The translations under genes were made by a program, and so were the position numbers. The notes under the pieces were generated by a model. It did not search any database and was not told where the DNA came from. It saw only the letters and a program-made list of their open reading frames with translations. From positions 434,001-498,000 of the forward strand of contig NZ_CP118615.1 in the NCBI RefSeq assembly GCF_028993575.1: DNA of 64,000 nt, written 5' to 3'. The DNA is from Micromonospora cathayae. GTDB taxonomy: Bacteria; Actinomycetota; Actinomycetes; Mycobacteriales; Micromonosporaceae. Position 1 is the first letter of the stretch; the number at the start of each line of letters is the position of its first letter. Shown here piece after piece: positions 63,127 through 64,000 of the stretch.

Positions 63127-63596
63127 GCCCGACGGACGGCTGGACCCCGGTCTGCCGGCACGACCGGCTGGAACTGGACCGGGGCGTGGCCGCCCTGGTC
63201 GACGGGGTGCAGGTGGCCCTGTTCCGGACCCTCGACGGACTGTTCGCGCTGGACAACCGGGACCCGGTCGCCGGGGCGTACGTGCTGTCCCGGGGCATCG
63301 TGGGCAGCCGGGACGGGGTGCCCACCCTCGCCTCGCCGCTGCACAAGCAGGTGTACGACCTGCGGACCGGCGAGTGCCTGGACCGGCCCGGGGCGGCGGT
63401 GACCGTACACGGGGTGCGCTGCCGCGACGGCGTGGTCGAGGTCCGCCTCGCCGCCGGGGCGGGCCGTCCGGTGACCGCGGCGGCCGGCCACCGGGCCGGA
63501 GCCGGCGCGGCCGCAGGTCACGGAGCCGGAGCCGGCGCGGCCGCAGGTCACGGAGCCGCCTCCGGCGAGGAGAAACCCGGGAGCCACGATGGCTGA
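63123..63596 (+). CDS. nirD: Nitrite reductase (NADH) small subunit with repeat tail
   Basis: A 157-residue Rieske-like partner of NirB: TPVCRHDRLELDRGVAALVD, the DGLFALDNRDPVAGAYVLSR block and PLHKQVYDLRTGECLD. As in other NirD proteins the Rieske cysteine/histidine ligand pairs are not complete, so it is probably structural. The C-terminal 35 residues are Gly/Ala/His-rich, encoded by a perfect 30-bp tandem repeat (63495-63524, 63525-63554). Overlaps nirB by four bases and the HemD-like gene by eight. Confidence 0.93.
   Translation: MSPTDGWTPVCRHDRLELDRGVAALVDGVQVALFRTLDGLFALDNRDPVAGAYVLSRGIVGSRDGVPTLASPLHKQVYDLRTGECLDRPGAAVTVHGVRCRDGVVEVRLAAGAGRPVTAAAGHRAGAGAAAGHGAGAGAAAGHGAASGEEKPGSHDG
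63495..63554. repeat. Perfect 30-bp tandem repeat at the nirD 3' end
   Basis: GCCGGAGCCGGCGCGGCCGC... in two identical in-frame copies, encoding AGAGAAAGHG-type repeats. Confidence 0.9.
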
Positions 63597-64000
63597 CGAG
63601 TTGGCCGGCTTCACCATCGGGGTGACCGCCGACCGGCGACGCGACGAACTCTCCGCGATGCTGGAACGGCGCGGCGCCCGGGTGGTGCTCGCTCCCGCCC
63701 TGCGGATCGTGCCGCTCGCCGACGACAGCGACCTGCGTGAGGCGACCCGCGCCTGCCTGGCCCGCCCGCCGGACATCCTGATGGCGAACACCGGCATCGG
63801 CATGCGCGGCTGGCTGGAGGCGGCCGAGGGCTGGGGGCTGGCCGAGCCGCTGCGCTCGGTGCTGGCCGACACGTACGTGGTGGCCCGCGGCCCCAAGGCC
63901 CGGGGCGCGATCCGGGCCGCCGGTCTGCACGACCAGTGGTCACCGGACTCGGAGAGCTGCGAGGAGGTCGTCGACCACCTGCGCCGACGCGGGGTGGCCG
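63589..64000 (+). CDS. hemD: Uroporphyrinogen-III synthase-like protein (5' part)
   Basis: 137 residues are visible before the window ends. GFTIGVTADRRRDELSAMLERRG at the N-terminus and ILMANTGIGMRGWLEAAEGW fit the HemD fold of the type found next to actinobacterial nirBD, often fused to a C-terminal DNA-binding domain (not visible here). It cyclises hydroxymethylbilane to uroporphyrinogen III, the precursor of the NirB siroheme. It starts inside the end of nirD (overlap of eight bases), so it is coupled to the nitrite reductase genes. Alternative: a dedicated regulator with a HemD-like sensor. Confidence 0.82.
   Translation, partial: MADELAGFTIGVTADRRRDELSAMLERRGARVVLAPALRIVPLADDSDLREATRACLARPPDILMANTGIGMRGWLEAAEGWGLAEPLRSVLADTYVVARGPKARGAIRAAGLHDQWSPDSESCEEVVDHLRRRGVA

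Overview
This window is very GC-rich, codes almost wall to wall with strong third-position GC, and uses many GTG starts. It reads as the chromosome of a sporulating actinomycete, most likely Micromonosporaceae (Micromonospora-like). Supporting signs are a WhiD-type WhiB protein divergent from a BldM-type regulator, GroEL1 with a His-rich tail, GuaB next to GuaB3, an ESX/DUF1023 gene pair, GlnR-type nitrate assimilation, and numerous promoters placed 6-7 nt before start codons. The genus is an inference. No rRNA, tRNA, CRISPR array, insertion sequence or phage gene was seen.

Layout. 1-2.4 kb: two adjacent double-NUDIX proteins separated by a palindromic element, then a PspC-domain protein. 2.4-18.7 kb: a housekeeping block running leftward (guaA, a cholesterol-oxidase-like GMC oxidoreductase, three tandem M1 metallopeptidase lipoproteins, guaB3, guaB), then a DUF5319 gene, the BldM-like/WhiD pair, an orphan protein and a membrane-anchored molybdopterin oxidoreductase. 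18.7-21 kb: groES-groEL under two CIRCE operators. 21-35.7 kb: accessory genes, namely a secreted chitinase, a methyltransferase, ybaK, a xylose-type ABC importer with a ROK regulator, a DUF4142 protein, a CGNR regulator divergent from a secreted protein, and a heterodimeric ABC exporter. 35.7-44.7 kb: tsaD-rimI-tsaB, ung, a small accessory island with a second palindrome and a decayed hicBA locus, then tsaE, an alpha/beta hydrolase, alr and the NAD(P)HX repair enzyme. 44.8-49 kb: ESX-like/DUF1023 pair and glmS. 49-52.3 kb: a partly duplicated ArsR-SRPBCC-SnoaL module and an aminotransferase. 52.4-54.8 kb: glmM, rpsI, rplM. 55-64 kb: nitrate assimilation (narK divergent from nasA, an FAD/BFD reductase, nirB, nirD and a uroporphyrinogen-III synthase cut by the window end) under one GlnR box.

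How the genes fit together. The backbone (guaA...guaB3-guaB...groEL-groES...tsaD-rimI-tsaB-tsaE...alr...nnr...glmS...glmM-rpsI-rplM) matches the conserved actinobacterial order known from Mycobacterium and Streptomyces, with accessory blocks inserted between the core genes. The nitrate block is a complete uptake-and-reduction pathway: NarK imports nitrate, NasA reduces it to nitrite, NirBD reduces nitrite to ammonium, and the HemD-like protein probably supplies precursor for the NirB siroheme.

Most interesting signals: (i) at least seven genes whose 3' end, stop codon included, is tandemly repeated just downstream, in one case apparently supplying the ribosome site and start codon of tsaE; (ii) two 61-nt palindromes with an identical loop core and covarying arms; (iii) a gene-conversion tract between M1 peptidase paralogues; (iv) an ABC exporter pair whose degenerate motifs are complementary; (v) a fused, frameshifted hicBA relic; (vi) the eroded duplicate of the ArsR-SRPBCC-SnoaL module; and (vii) an inverted pair of exact actinobacterial DnaA boxes far from any recognisable origin genes.
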